Positions 15,802 to 25,335 of a stretch of 64,000 nt of DNA are shown here, piece by piece. The notes below the pieces were generated by a model. That model saw nothing but the letters and a program-made list of their open reading frames with translations, made no database searches and was not told the origin of the DNA. Origin of the DNA: Bradyrhizobium sp. CB1650 (GTDB lineage Bacteria > Pseudomonadota > Alphaproteobacteria > Rhizobiales > Xanthobacteraceae); the NCBI RefSeq assembly GCF_029761915.1, contig NZ_CP121695.1:992001-1056000 (forward strand), given 5' to 3'. The position numbers and the translations under genes were made by a program. Within the stretch, counting starts at the first letter, position 1; every line of letters begins with the position of its first letter.

Positions 15802-16953
15802 TCAAACGGCCGACAGGATCGCCTTGCCGACATCCTCATAGTGCGTGTCGCGGGCCTGGAGCTGCTGGGCGATCGCGTGCATGTCGCGAAACCGCCGCTC
15901 GAACGGATTGCTGCGGAACACGGCTGTCGCGCCCGCCATGTGATAGGCGGTGTCGACGACTTTGGCCGCCTGATGGATGGTCCAGGTCGCGGCCAGCCGG
16001 ACCGCGGCGCGGTGCGTGGCGCTGAACTCGCCGGTCGCGGCCAGATCGCGCCACATCGCATTCGCCGTCGCGTAGAGATAGGCGCGGGCGGCGCGAAGAT
16101 CGCCCTCGGTGCGGCCGATCAGGCCCTGGACGGCCTGGTTGTCGCGCATCGCGCTTGCGGCGAGCGACTGATGCTTGCCGCGTGCCAGCGCAATGGCGGC
16201 ATCCAGCGTGGCGCGCGCGACCCCGAGCGAGACGGCGGCAAAGCCCAGGCTGAAGGCCGAAGCGGTACCGAGCCGGTAGATCGGCCCCGGTTCGCGCAAA
16301 GCCTGAGGCACATCGCGAAACGTCGCGAAGCGCTCGGGGATGAAGAGGTCACGCACTTCATAGGAATCGGTCCCTGTGCCGGCGAGGCCGATCGCTTGCC
16401 AGACATCGTGTAGTATTGCGCTCGCAACGGGAAACAGGATGGTGCGCACCTCCGGCGAGCCGTCGGCATTTTTGCGCGGCACCCCGTCCGCACCGAGGAT
16501 GCGGACATGCGCCCCCAGCCAGCTCGCCTGTCGTGAGCCCGAGGCAAAATCCCAGCGTGCGCTGACGCGATAGCCGCCCTCGACCGCGCGCGCCTCATGT
16601 GCGATCGCGCCCCAGGCGAGTATGCCGGGCGGCGTGTTGAAGATCTCGTGCGCGGTGTCGTGGTCGAGGGACGCTGCAATCATCGCGCAGACGCCGCATT
16701 GGCCGAGACACCAGGCGGTGGAAGCGTCCGCTTTCGCGATCTCCTCCAGCATCAACATGAACGCTTCCGGCGCGGCTTCAGTGCCGCCGAGACTCTGCGG
16801 CAGCAGCGCGCGATAGAACCCGTTCTCGACTAGCGCAGAGACGACGGCCGGCGTCAGCCGCCGCGTCCGCTCGATCTCATCCGCCTCGCCCGCAATCAGC
16901 GGCGCGATGGCGCGGGCACGTTCGACCAGGCCAAATCCGGGAGTGACGTTCAT
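15802..16953 (-). CDS. Acyl-CoA dehydrogenase-fold flavoprotein (flavin-dependent monooxygenase-like)
   Basis: The 383-residue protein has the acyl-CoA dehydrogenase fold: a helical N-terminal domain (ARAIAPLIAGEADEIERTRR), a middle beta domain (GYRVSARWDFASGSRQASWL) and a helical C-terminal domain ending HYEDVGKAI. The SGSRQASWLGAHV segment and the late HxxxR-type contacts resemble the group D monooxygenases (HsaA, DszC, HpaB-like) more than true beta-oxidation dehydrogenases. It may therefore use FMNH2 from a partner reductase, but this is inference. The ATG at 16953 has GAGGAAA upstream; open sequence before it is repeat-derived. The preceding gene on the strand encodes an amidohydrolase, some 460 bp away. 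Confidence 0.82.
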   Translation of the reverse strand: MNVTPGFGLVERARAIAPLIAGEADEIERTRRLTPAVVSALVENGFYRALLPQSLGGTEAAPEAFMLMLEEIAKADASTAWCLGQCGVCAMIAASLDHDTAHEIFNTPPGILAWGAIAHEARAVEGGYRVSARWDFASGSRQASWLGAHVRILGADGVPRKNADGSPEVRTILFPVASAILHDVWQAIGLAGTGTDSYEVRDLFIPERFATFRDVPQALREPGPIYRLGTASAFSLGFAAVSLGVARATLDAAIALARGKHQSLAASAMRDNQAVQGLIGRTEGDLRAARAYLYATANAMWRDLAATGEFSATHRAAVRLAATWTIHQAAKVVDTAYHMAGATAVFRSNPFERRFRDMHAIAQQLQARDTHYEDVGKAILSAV

Positions 16954-17197
16954 GTTCGCGTTTCCTCGCCCATTCTGTCGTGAGCGGTAAGAAGCGGGAT
17001 GGTGATCTATTTGGCGGGGAGGATCAAGGCGGCGCGGCCGCCATTCCACGCTGCGCAAGCACGCGACTTCTCCGCCGAAGCCCGAAGGCGGAAGCGCGAC
17101 CCCGGAAACTTGCGCCGCGGTTGATGCAAATTGGCGCAAAGCGACATCAGCCAGACCGCGATCGCCACTGGTGTTGTGACTCCGACAGTCCATTCCG

Positions 17198-17271
17198 TCA
17201 TTCCGGGGCCCGAGCGGAGCGAGGGAGCCCGGAATCCATCGGGCCGCAGAGTGCGTGGATGAATGGATTCT
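17198..17271. repeat. Dispersed palindromic repeat, GTCATTCCGGGG family
   Basis: GTCATTCCGGGGCCCGAGCG is followed by the AGCCCGGAATCCATCGGGCC module and a GAATGGATTCTC tail. It is related to the copies at 7249 and 20998. The whole 16954-17412 interval is repeat-derived or AT-poor spacer without a gene. Confidence 0.7.
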
Positions 17272-17312
17272 CAGATGCGCATTGAGTGAATCAGGCGACA
17301 GAGACACAACGC

Positions 17313-17353
17313 TAAAGCGCGATGAGATTAGGATGAATCGTCATCGCGCTTTA
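17313..17353. repeat. Perfect hairpin TAAAGCGCGATGA / TCATCGCGCTTTA
   Basis: Arms of 13 bp at 17313-17325 and 17341-17353 are exact reverse complements around a 15-nt loop. I recall this as one of the commonest dispersed hairpins in Bradyrhizobium genomes. It sits in tandem with the hairpin at 17365-17413 downstream of the amidohydrolase gene. Confidence 0.8.
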
Positions 17354-17364
17354 GGTTGTTGTTT

Positions 17365-17413
17365 GAGCATGATCTTTCCGGAAAACCGCTGCACACTTTT
17401 CCGGATCATGCTC
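17365..17413. repeat. Hairpin GAGCATGATC...GATCATGCTC abutting the amidohydrolase stop
   Basis: The outer arms GAGCATGATC and GATCATGCTC and the inner CTTTCCGGAAAA / ACTTTTCCG arms form a nested hairpin. Its last base is the first base of the amidohydrolase stop codon. It may serve as that gene's 3' end. A half copy is at 10145-10175. Confidence 0.75.
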
Positions 17414-18921
17414 TAGGCGGCGCGAACGTAGCCGTAGCGCAGGTTCGACGGTTGCTTCGAAGCTTGTGTGTACTCGCTCTTGAGCGCCGCGAGGCGGTCC
17501 TCGGAAAAGGCCGGCATCCTGGTATTCTCGGCGGCCTTCAGCTTGATCTTGTAGAACCTGGTCGCGTTGCCCGCGAAGATCATCTGCTTGGTAGCGCTGT
17601 TGGCGTCGCCAAGCGCCGCAAAGCCGTACTTCCTCTGCATATCCTCGGGGATTTCGAGCCGGCGCAGCGCCTCGATCTGCCACTGCGGCGAGCCGTACCA
17701 GACCGAGTCGGTGCCCCACATGACGTGATCGACGCCCATCCCCTTGATCAGCGTGCCGACCAGCGCGGCGCAGAACTTCGGATGCGCCACCGCCGAGTTC
17801 GCAAAGGACGTGCCGAGCTCGGCATAGACGTTGGTGACGCCGAACTTCTGCGGGATCTCCGCGAGATCGGTGGCCCACTGGATGCGGCCGGTCTGCTCGA
17901 AAGCCGCCCAGGCCTGATCGGGTAGTTCGAGGAACGGCCGCAGCGCCGAGTGATAGATCACGAAGTTCATCTGCGGCCAATCCTTCGCGGCCTTTCCGAT
18001 GTCCCACGCCGTTGCGTATTCCCACACGCCGGCGAACGATTTCTCATAATCGGGCGGCAGCAGCCCCTTGTGGATGCACAGCGTATTGATGCCGGCCTTC
18101 ACTGCCTTCTCGTAGAACGGATACATTACCTGCTCGTCGTCGAGCCGCCATGGGAACTTCGAGGGCGCCAGCGGATCGCCGATGGTGTAGGACTTCCAGG
18201 AATCCGGCTTGTAGACCTCGATCGCCTTGTCCACCTCGTCCATCCAGCCGGGTTGCTTGGGGGTGATGACGCTGTGCGCCAGCAGGCGGCGCGAACCGGC
18301 GAAGTCGTTGATCAGTTCTCGCGCCTTGACGATCTGCTCGTTGGAGAGAAGCCACCAGCTCGGGTCGTCGAACGGCGCGCCGCTCAAGAGCGCCATATTG
18401 GTGTCGCTGTCGTAATAGATCTCCTTCACGTAATTCTGGAACTTGTAGCGGGCGAGCGAGGAAACGCCTTCCGCCTTCATCTTGGGGTTCCAGTGCTGGC
18501 TCGCGAAATCCGCCAGCCCCAGAAGCTCTTTGTGGTCGAAGTCGTCGCGCACGAAATGGGTCTGGACGTCGAAGACGAACTGGTCGGCGAGGCTTTGCGT
18601 CCGGGCCAGCATCAGCTCGGGCTCGCGGGCCTCGGCGGGCGCGACCTGGAAAACATTGCCGTAGATGTCGTTCATGGCGAGGAACGCCGCCGCCATGCCG
18701 CAGCTTGTGTGCAAGAACTGCCTGCGGCTCAAGCCGAGGTGCTTGCCGTTCACGTCGGCGAGCTCGTTGATCCGCGCCTCGACCCTTCTCTGGACAGCGC
18801 TCTGCGGGGGCGGGAGATACTCGCCGTTGGAGACAATCTGGGTCGGAATCGGCATTGCCGACGATGCCGCCTCTGCGCCCGCGACGAGACGCTGTTCTCG
18901 CTCACTAAGCCAGGTGCTCAT
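17413..18921 (-). CDS. Amidohydrolase family protein (TIM-barrel metal-dependent hydrolase) with internal Tat-like signal
   Basis: The 502-residue product belongs to the amidohydrolase-2 type of TIM-barrel hydrolases or decarboxylases. The QTHF segment (VQTHFVRDDF, about residue 119) stands for the first metal-binding HxH-like motif. IHKGLLPPDY, YHSALRPF and the late WGTDSVWYGSPQWQIEALR give the other His/Asp positions. A twin-arginine motif (GLSRRQFLHTSC) occurs unusually far in, at about residues 62-73, after a hydrophilic leader. The ATG at 18921 is fixed by AGGAG six bases upstream. Substrate unknown. It ends in two tandem hairpins. Confidence 0.82.
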   Translation of the reverse strand: MSTWLSEREQRLVAGAEAASSAMPIPTQIVSNGEYLPPPQSAVQRRVEARINELADVNGKHLGLSRRQFLHTSCGMAAAFLAMNDIYGNVFQVAPAEAREPELMLARTQSLADQFVFDVQTHFVRDDFDHKELLGLADFASQHWNPKMKAEGVSSLARYKFQNYVKEIYYDSDTNMALLSGAPFDDPSWWLLSNEQIVKARELINDFAGSRRLLAHSVITPKQPGWMDEVDKAIEVYKPDSWKSYTIGDPLAPSKFPWRLDDEQVMYPFYEKAVKAGINTLCIHKGLLPPDYEKSFAGVWEYATAWDIGKAAKDWPQMNFVIYHSALRPFLELPDQAWAAFEQTGRIQWATDLAEIPQKFGVTNVYAELGTSFANSAVAHPKFCAALVGTLIKGMGVDHVMWGTDSVWYGSPQWQIEALRRLEIPEDMQRKYGFAALGDANSATKQMIFAGNATRFYKIKLKAAENTRMPAFSEDRLAALKSEYTQASKQPSNLRYGYVRAA

Positions 18922-19369
18922 TGTTCTCCTCCCATTTGTTGGCCATCGACCGTGCTGAGCGGTGTGCGCATGCGGCTGCGCGTTTGGCCGGCTCCCAATC
19001 AGTGAGCTGGACCGACCAGGCGTACCTCTCCGGTTCATCCACGCATGAAGCCATCACACACACGCTCCACTCGCGGGCGAATCCCTTGATCGCTTCATCT
19101 GCGAGAGCGGCAGGGCATACTCGAAATGCGACTTGCAGCAGCGGCGTATCGTTGCCGATTCAAAGCTCAAACTTCTATTGGCGCAAGCGATGTAATCCGA
19201 CAGTCACACTGTCCCAACACCGCATCATTCTTTCATCTGATCGACTTCAGGGCCGAAGTGAAAGGCTCGTTGCTCAAATGGACTGTATCGGCTCGTGGCT
19301 CGAATGCGAGGTGCAGGTGGCGGCCTGAAACGTCGGCTCGTGAACGGCGCTGTTTGACCCCAACCAAAC
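18922..19369. other. Intergenic region with no recognised gene
   Basis: About 450 bp of lower-GC DNA between the amidohydrolase start and the 3' end of the GNAT gene. It should hold the amidohydrolase promoter. Short open frames are present but none has a convincing ribosome site or family resemblance. Confidence 0.5.
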
Positions 19370-19831
19370 CTACAAAGGATCATCCATTAATCGCTCCATG
19401 ATGATTGTGCGTTCATCGCCATGGTAACTGTCGCGCACGGCCCTGAACCCAAGCCGCGCGTAGAATGCTTCAGCGGTGACTGACGAAGGGACGGCCAGCA
19501 TAGGGATGTTTCTCTCGCGCGCTGTGCGCTCGATCTCGGCCATCAGCAACTTGCCGATACCCCGGGCTTGAACATCAGGGGCCACGAAGACTGTACGTAC
19601 TACGCTTCCATCAAGGCTTGCTGTTCCAACGACGCGGCTGCCAATCGTGGCAACGAACACGGTGCCCTTACCGATTAACTGCAGCACGGCGCTCGGACTG
19701 AAGCTGTGCTCGATCCTTTCGATGATCTCGTTTGCATAGTCCTTCGCATTCGTCTCGCGCAGCGCACCTAAAATGACCGCGCTTATTTCGTCGGCGTCAT
19801 CTTCAAGCGCGGGGCGGATCGTGCATTCCAT
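19370..19831 (-). CDS. GNAT family N-acetyltransferase
   Basis: The product of 153 residues has the GNAT layout: IRPALEDDADEIS N-terminal strand and helix, the VRTVFVAPDVQARGIGKLLM acetyl-CoA pyrophosphate-binding block (Q/R-x2-G-x-G/A), and the AEAFYARLGFRAV motif B. The enzyme would transfer acetyl from acetyl-CoA to an unknown amine. The ATG at 19831 (MECTIRPA) is preferred to an upstream in-frame start because GGAGGGG lies just before it. Surrounding DNA is lower in GC than the core genes. Confidence 0.88.
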   Translation of the reverse strand: MECTIRPALEDDADEISAVILGALRETNAKDYANEIIERIEHSFSPSAVLQLIGKGTVFVATIGSRVVGTASLDGSVVRTVFVAPDVQARGIGKLLMAEIERTARERNIPMLAVPSSVTAEAFYARLGFRAVRDSYHGDERTIIMERLMDDPL

Positions 19832-20249
19832 TAGTCCCCTCCACCCGCCCGGCAGCCACACCGGGTCTACGATTGCCAGAGATAGCAGAGACCCGTGTCT
19901 TCATTCCAGCCGGCTTCGTGGACGAATGAAGTCTCTGACGCTCCAGTAGCGGGGCTCTCGGGATGCGGAGCATTTTCCGCGTTCCGGAGATTGGAACACC
20001 CTATGGTGTTACCCATACGCATTTTGCAATGGTGCCGCGTTGCGCCTGAATCTAAGTCCTTGATGATCTTGCGCGACAAGATTTCGCCTCGCGCTCGCGT
20101 GTGTTTGGAGTTTTCTTTTTGAGATTGAGAGCTTCCGCCGCTGAACTGGATTTCGGAGCGCGTAGCGTCGGCGGATTTAAACAAAGTTTGAGACTGCCGG
20201 CCGATACCGCTCGACATGCGCTGCGGCGGATGGTTCGCGGCGGCCCACG
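19832..20249. other. Intergenic region between divergent GNAT and Crp/Fnr genes
   Basis: About 420 bp, AT-richer than its surroundings. A long minus-strand open frame covers part of it but has no homologous look. I see no clear FNR or CRP box, although a regulator of this class may control its own promoter here. Confidence 0.5.
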
Positions 20250-20990
20250 GTGACGCCTCCCAGCGAAATTGGTAACCGACTTCTGGCAGCACTGCCGCCG
20301 GCCGACCTTGATCTGCTGGCACCCGAGCTGGAGATGGTCGCGCTCGATCGCGATGCGGTCGTCTCGCGCGCGGGTGACCAGACCGAGCACGTCTTCTTCC
20401 CTCATAGCGGCGCCATTTCGGTGATGATCGACATGGCGAACGGGCAGACCGTCGCCAGCGCGGCCATCGGGCGCGAGGGAGCAGTCGGCACCCTTTCCGT
20501 GCTGGGGCCGTCCCATACGGCCGTTACCGCCATTGTACGTGCCGCGGGCACCGCTTCGCGGATCCCCGCATCGCGATTCCATGCCGCTTTCGGCCGGAGC
20601 CCCGCGATCCGCCACGCAGTCCAGATTCACTTCAAGGCGATGCTGATTCAGTTTCAAATCGGCGGGGCCTGCAATGCGCTGCATCCGGTCCAGGCCCGCA
20701 TGGCGCGCTGGCTGCTGCAGCTTCGTGACCGCACCGACGACGACGTCCTCCCGCTCACCCAGGAGGCGCTTTCGCAAATGCTGGGTGTGCGACGAACGAC
20801 GGTGACGCTCCTGATGCGCAATCTGCGCGCTTCCGGTGCGATCCGATCCGAACGGCGTGGTGAAATCGAGATCGACCAGGTGCGGCTCGCCGCGGCGGCG
20901 TGCGAATGCCGCGATACCATGCGTCTCGAAGTCGAAGAGATCTTCTCGATGAATGCAGCCGGCTCTCGCGCTTTGGTTCTGCCGACGTAG
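20250..20990 (+). CDS. Crp/Fnr family transcriptional regulator
   Basis: The 246-residue protein has an N-terminal cyclic-nucleotide-binding-fold sensor (about 10-125: DAVVSRAGDQTEHVFFPHSG, GREGAVGTLSVLG) and a C-terminal winged helix (about 145-220: LPLTQEALSQMLGVRRTTVT). No N-terminal cysteine cluster is present, so it is not an oxygen-sensing FNR with a 4Fe-4S cluster. The cAMP-contacting residues are also not evident, so the ligand is unknown. The start is GTG. The gene is followed by palindromic repeats, which suggests a single-gene transcript. Confidence 0.88.
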   Translation: MTPPSEIGNRLLAALPPADLDLLAPELEMVALDRDAVVSRAGDQTEHVFFPHSGAISVMIDMANGQTVASAAIGREGAVGTLSVLGPSHTAVTAIVRAAGTASRIPASRFHAAFGRSPAIRHAVQIHFKAMLIQFQIGGACNALHPVQARMARWLLQLRDRTDDDVLPLTQEALSQMLGVRRTTVTLLMRNLRASGAIRSERRGEIEIDQVRLAAAACECRDTMRLEVEEIFSMNAAGSRALVLPT

Positions 20991-20997
20991 TACGGCC

Positions 20998-21104
20998 GTC
21001 ATTCCGGGGCGACGCGTAGCGTCGAACCCGGAATCCATCGTGCAGCAGGCAAGGCGGAGAGATGGATTCCGGGCTCGCGCCAAGTGGCGCGACCCGGAAT
21101 GACG
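20998..21104. repeat. Dispersed palindromic repeat, GTCATTCCGGGG family
   Basis: The outer arms GTCATTCCGGGGCGACGCG and ACCCGGAATGAC are inverted, with inner GGAATCCATC / GATGGATTCC arms. It lies immediately after the Crp/Fnr stop. Confidence 0.78.
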
Positions 21105-21378
21105 AAATAGCCTCTGGCGGGGATCGGATGGCAGCGGTTTCGATGGGCCGATCACACGCGCCCCGATCCTGCTATCCTGCCGGTGTTTTGCCCGACGTGT
21201 CAAACGGGTTTCGTAAAATCGAAAAAGCGTAATGCCGACAAGCCGTCGGCTACTTTGCATGGGGTTGTTTTCGAGATTTTTGCTGTCCGGCAGCGAAAAC
21301 CGCTGGCGGACCTGATCTCATCCGTCTCGCTCGCAATCAGCGGCGTCTATTTGGTCGGTGGATCAAGGTGGTGCCGCC
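21105..21378. other. Intergenic segment resembling a dispersed non-coding repeat
   Basis: The part from GTGTTTTGCCCGACGTGTCA (about 21182) through CATGGGGTTGTTTTCGAGAT (about 21259) resembles a long intergenic sequence I recall being repeated in Bradyrhizobium genomes. No gene is supported here. The match is from memory. Confidence 0.35.
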
Positions 21379-21417
21379 GTCATTCCGGGCTCGCGCCAAG
21401 TGGCGCCCCGGAATGAC
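21379..21417. repeat. Short palindromic repeat, GTCATTCCGGGC...CCCGGAATGAC
   Basis: A compact version of the repeat at 20998-21104 lies 9 bp from the lepA stop and may serve as a 3' hairpin for the lepA transcript. Confidence 0.75.
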
Positions 21418-21426
21418 GAAGTAGCC

Positions 21427-23238
21427 TCAGCTATCCACCTTCAGCGCGGCAATGAAGGCTTCCTGCGGGATGTCGACCTTGCCGAACTGCCGCATCTTCT
21501 TCTTGCCTTCCTTCTGCTTCTCCAGAAGCTTGCGCTTGCGCGTGATGTCGCCGCCGTAGCATTTCGCGGTGACGTCCTTGCGCAGCGCGCGCACGGTCTC
21601 GCGCGCGATCACCTTGCCGCCGATCGCCGCCTGGATCGGGATCTGGAACATGTGCGGCGGGATCAGCTCCTTCATCTTCTCGACCATGGCGCGGCCGCGG
21701 CCTTCGGCGCGAGTGCGATGCACCAGCATGGAAAGTGCATCGACCGGCTCGCCGTTGACCAGGATCTGCATCTTGACGAGATCGGCAGGCTTGTAGTCGG
21801 TGAGATGATAGTCGAACGAGGCGTAGCCCTTGGAGACCGATTTCAGGCGGTCGTAGAAGTCGAACACGACCTCGTTGAGCGGCAAGTCGTATTTCACCAT
21901 CGCGCGGGAGCCGACGTAGGTGAGCTCCTTCTGCGAGCCGCGGCGGTCCTGGCACAGCTTCAGCACGCTGCCGAGATACTCGTCCGGGGTGAGGATCGTG
22001 GCCTCGATCCAGGGTTCGTCGATCTCGGCGATCTTGACCACGTCGGGCATGTCGACGGGATTGTGGATCTCGATCTCGGCGCCGTCGGTCAGCTTCATCT
22101 TGTAGATGACGCTCGGCGCGGTCGCGATCAGGTTGAGATCGAATTCGCGCGATAGCCGCTCCTGAATGATCTCCAGGTGCAACAGCCCGAGGAAGCCGCA
22201 GCGGAAGCCGAAGCCGAGCGCGGCGGAGGTCTCCATCTCGAAGGAGAAACTTGCATCGTTGAGGCGGAGCTTGCCCATCGCGGCGCGCAGCGTCTCGAAG
22301 TCGTCGGCGTCGACCGGGAACAGGCCGCAGAACACCACGGGAATCGCCGGCTTGAAGCCAGGCAGCATGTCCGCGACCGGCTTCCTGTCGTCGGTGATGG
22401 TGTCGCCGACGCGGGTGTCGGCGACTTCCTTGATCGCGGCGGTGATGAAGCCGATCTCGCCGGGGCCGAGTTCCTCGACCTGCTGCATCTTCGGCGTGAA
22501 GAAGCCGACGCGCTCGACGTCGTAGGCTGCGCCCGTACCCATCATGCGGACGCGCTGGCCCTTCTTCATCACGCCGTCGACGATGCGCACGAGCACGACG
22601 ACGCCGAGATAGACGTCGTACCAGCTATCGACCAGCAGTGCCTTCAAGGTCGCGTCGCGATCGCCCTTCGGCGGCGGCAGGCGGGTGACGATGGCTTCCA
22701 GCACGTCGGGAACGCCGAGGCCGGTCTTCGCCGAGATCATCACGGCATCCGATGCGTCGATGCCGATGACGTCCTCGATCTGCTGCTTGATCTTCTCCGG
22801 CTCGGCGGCCGGCAGGTCGACCTTGTTCAGGACCGGAACGATCTCGTGGTTGTTGTCGAGCGCCTGGTAGACATTGGCGAGCGTCTGCGCCTCGACGCCC
22901 TGGCTGGCGTCGACCACCAGCAGGGAACCCTCGCAGGCCGCCAGCGACCGCGAGACCTCGTAGGCGAAGTCGACATGGCCAGGCGTGTCCATCAGATTGA
23001 AGATGTAATCCTTGCCGTCCTTGGCGCGGTACGAGAGGCGAACCGTCTGCGCCTTGATGGTGATGCCGCGTTCGCGCTCGATATCCATGGAATCGAGCAC
23101 CTGCTCCTTGCCCGCCATTTCGCGGTCGGACAGGCCGCCGGTCATCTGGATCAGGCGGTCGGCCAGCGTCGATTTGCCATGGTCGATATGGGCGACGATG
23201 GAGAAATTGCGGATGTTGGAAATGGGGACGGTCGTCAT
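21427..23238 (-). CDS. lepA: Elongation factor 4 (LepA), ribosome-associated GTPase
   Basis: LepA is a translational GTPase that acts on the ribosome during initiation or stalled elongation. The 603-residue product has the G domain with AHIDHGKST (G1), the [10 protein letters not shown] switch I, DTPGHVDF (G3) and NKVDLP (G4). Domain II, domain III ([13 protein letters not shown]) and the LepA-specific C-terminal domain ([20 protein letters not shown]) follow. Length is normal. The ATG at 23238 (MTTVPISN) is taken as the start; an upstream in-frame GTG at 23277 would add 13 atypical residues. It is divergent from the GT39 gene. Confidence 0.97.
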   Translation of the reverse strand: MTTVPISNIRNFSIVAHIDHGKSTLADRLIQMTGGLSDREMAGKEQVLDSMDIERERGITIKAQTVRLSYRAKDGKDYIFNLMDTPGHVDFAYEVSRSLAACEGSLLVVDASQGVEAQTLANVYQALDNNHEIVPVLNKVDLPAAEPEKIKQQIEDVIGIDASDAVMISAKTGLGVPDVLEAIVTRLPPPKGDRDATLKALLVDSWYDVYLGVVVLVRIVDGVMKKGQRVRMMGTGAAYDVERVGFFTPKMQQVEELGPGEIGFITAAIKEVADTRVGDTITDDRKPVADMLPGFKPAIPVVFCGLFPVDADDFETLRAAMGKLRLNDASFSFEMETSAALGFGFRCGFLGLLHLEIIQERLSREFDLNLIATAPSVIYKMKLTDGAEIEIHNPVDMPDVVKIAEIDEPWIEATILTPDEYLGSVLKLCQDRRGSQKELTYVGSRAMVKYDLPLNEVVFDFYDRLKSVSKGYASFDYHLTDYKPADLVKMQILVNGEPVDALSMLVHRTRAEGRGRAMVEKMKELIPPHMFQIPIQAAIGGKVIARETVRALRKDVTAKCYGGDITRKRKLLEKQKEGKKKMRQFGKVDIPQEAFIAALKVDS

Positions 23239-23352
23239 GGGCGCGGGATACCACTCACATCCTCGTGCGGCAACCATATTGCTGTATTTTCAGGGCCTTT
23301 CTTCACGCCAAGCTGATTCCATGACGGCTCAAAACGCGCTACGCAACGGCCC

Positions 23353-24978
23353 ATGTCGACGACTTCGATCCCATCTGCCAGACCGCGCGCGAAGACCCGG
23401 GTGAGCTTTGGCCGCTTCAAAGCCTGGCTGGTTGCCTGCGCGACCCGGCCGGAGGCCAGCCTGTGGCTGGTGATCCAGTTTGCCATCCTGCATGCGGTGC
23501 TCTGGACCTTCATCCTGATCAATCTCAAGGCGGCGCAGGATGTTCATATGGACGTCGCAGAAGCCTATGCCTGGGGCCAGAAACTCCTGCTCGGCTACGG
23601 CAAGCACCCGCCGCTGTCCGGCTGGGTCGCCGGCCTCTGGTTCAAGGCGTTCCCGGCGACGGACTGGGCGACCTACGCGCTCGCGATGGCGACCGTCAGC
23701 GTCGGCATGGTGATCTGCTGGCTCGTCGCACTGCGCGTGGTGGACGCCAGGCGCTCGTTCCTGGTCGCGGTGATGGTCGCGCTCTACCCGATCTTCAATT
23801 TCAAGGGTTTCAAGTACAACACGGACCTGCTGCAGCTCGTCACCCTGCCGCTCGTCGTGCTCGCTTATCTCAACGCGTTCGAGAAGCGGAGCTGGCAATC
23901 CGGCATCTGGCTCGGGCTCGCGGGTGCGCTGGCGCTGATGACCAAGTACTGGGTGCTGACCATGATCGGCGCCATCGGGCTCGCCGCGCTGATCCATCCC
24001 GAGCGGCTGAAATTCCTGCGCTCGCCGGCGCCCTGGGTTGCGATCGCGACGCTCGCCGTCGCGATGATTCCGCACTTCGTCTGGCTTGCCGACGCGCATT
24101 TCGTGCCGCTGACCTATGCGGGGGACACCTACAGCCTCGAGGACATGAGCTATGTGCGGCAGCTCGTGCTCGGCTACGTCCTGCACAATGTCGCGCTGCT
24201 GGCCTTGCCGGTCGCGCTGGCCGCGCTCGCCATGGCGCTGGTGCCGCCGTGGTTCACGCTGCTCCTGCGCGCGCCCTTGAGCATCGTCACGCGCGCCTGG
24301 GCGCGCGGCGCCAATCCCGGCGTCGACCTCTCGCAGGCGTTGAATGTCTGGATCATCCAGATCATCGTCGCGATCGGCCCGCCGCTCGGCGCGCTCGTCT
24401 TCAGCATCTACATGAAGACCGATTGGGGCATCTCGCTGTTCTTCCTGGTGCCGCTGGCACTGGTCGCCATCCCCGTGCTGCGCGTGCAGAGCGCGGCCCT
24501 GTTCAACATCGCCGCGATCTGGCTCGTGCTCAGCGTCGCTACGCTCGCCGCCTCGCCATGGATTGCAGCGCGCGAGATGGCGGCCAATGCGGGCAACACG
24601 GCGACTTATGGCGCGCGCTCGGAGCTTGCGCGCGAACTGACGCAAGCCTGGCACACCCGCTTCGCCTCGCGCTGGGCAATCGTCGCCGGCACCATGGAAA
24701 CCATCCAGCCGATGGTGTTCTACAGCCCGGATCATCCGAGCCCGTTCACGCCGAACGAGGCCTGGGGCTCGGGGCTGACCTCGCCGGAGGACGTCAGGAA
24801 GAATGGCTTCATCGGCGTGTTCGATCCGACCGACCCTCGCCTGCCGGCGTTCGAGAAGTGGGTATCGCAGACCGCGCCGAATGCCGAGCGCATGGTGATG
24901 ACGACACGGCGCTTCACCCACGGCAAGGCCGGCCCGGCGATGACCTGGAACGTCTACATCGCGCCACCGGAGCAGTAG
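23353..24978 (+). CDS. GT39/ArnT-like integral membrane glycosyltransferase
   Basis: The 541-residue protein has about 11 membrane helices and belongs to the GT-C superfamily that uses polyprenyl-phosphate sugars (PMT/ArnT, GT39). The conserved acidic residue in the first periplasmic loop is in DVHMDVAEAYAWGQ, followed by GYGKHPPLSGW, both typical of the family. The C-terminal third is a soluble periplasmic part (WAIVAGTMETIQPMVFYSPD). Such enzymes add sugars to lipid A, hopanoids, protein or other envelope targets; the acceptor here is unknown. No glycolipid synthesis genes are adjacent. Confidence 0.85.
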   Translation: MSTTSIPSARPRAKTRVSFGRFKAWLVACATRPEASLWLVIQFAILHAVLWTFILINLKAAQDVHMDVAEAYAWGQKLLLGYGKHPPLSGWVAGLWFKAFPATDWATYALAMATVSVGMVICWLVALRVVDARRSFLVAVMVALYPIFNFKGFKYNTDLLQLVTLPLVVLAYLNAFEKRSWQSGIWLGLAGALALMTKYWVLTMIGAIGLAALIHPERLKFLRSPAPWVAIATLAVAMIPHFVWLADAHFVPLTYAGDTYSLEDMSYVRQLVLGYVLHNVALLALPVALAALAMALVPPWFTLLLRAPLSIVTRAWARGANPGVDLSQALNVWIIQIIVAIGPPLGALVFSIYMKTDWGISLFFLVPLALVAIPVLRVQSAALFNIAAIWLVLSVATLAASPWIAAREMAANAGNTATYGARSELARELTQAWHTRFASRWAIVAGTMETIQPMVFYSPDHPSPFTPNEAWGSGLTSPEDVRKNGFIGVFDPTDPRLPAFEKWVSQTAPNAERMVMTTRRFTHGKAGPAMTWNVYIAPPEQ

Positions 24979-25008
24979 CATTTCAACGTAGAGGACGTTG
25001 AAGCAGCC

Positions 25009-25335
25009 TTACGTCCCTTCCTCGTTGAACTTGCTCTCGACCAGCTCGGTGATCGCCGCGAGTGCGGCTTCGGCATCGGTGCCGGCGGCCGCCACCGTGA
25101 TGGTGGTGCCGGGGGCGGCAGCGAGCATCATCAGGCCCATGATCGAGGTGCCGCCGACGGTCTCGCTACCGCGCGTCACCCACACCTGCGCGTCGAAGCG
25201 CTCGACGGTCTGGACGAATTTTGCGGAGGCGCGGGCGTGCAGGCCGCGCTTGTTGATGATCAGAAGCTCTTTGGAAATCGCTCCTGCGGGCACGCCGGTC
25301 CCGGCCTGGTTTCCGAGCGGCGCCTCGTCGCTCAT
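25009..25335 (-). CDS. ptsH: HPr phosphocarrier protein
   Basis: HPr relays phosphate from enzyme I to EIIA proteins. The 108-residue product has a 20-residue extension before the standard domain. The catalytic histidine is in NKRGLHARASAKF, and the regulatory serine that HPr kinase modifies is in GGTSIMGLMML. Both being present agrees with hprK in the same cluster. Its ATG overlaps the EIIA stop codon by 4 bp (25332-25335), so the two are translationally coupled. No sugar-specific EIIB/EIIC is nearby, so the pathway is probably regulatory. Confidence 0.95.
   Translation of the reverse strand: MSDEAPLGNQAGTGVPAGAISKELLIINKRGLHARASAKFVQTVERFDAQVWVTRGSETVGGTSIMGLMMLAAAPGTTITVAAAGTDAEAALAAITELVESKFNEEGT

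Noticed and set aside
19867..20322. Minus-strand frame of 151 codons upstream of the Crp/Fnr gene
   Set aside because: It overlaps the start of the Crp/Fnr gene, and its composition does not look like a protein.
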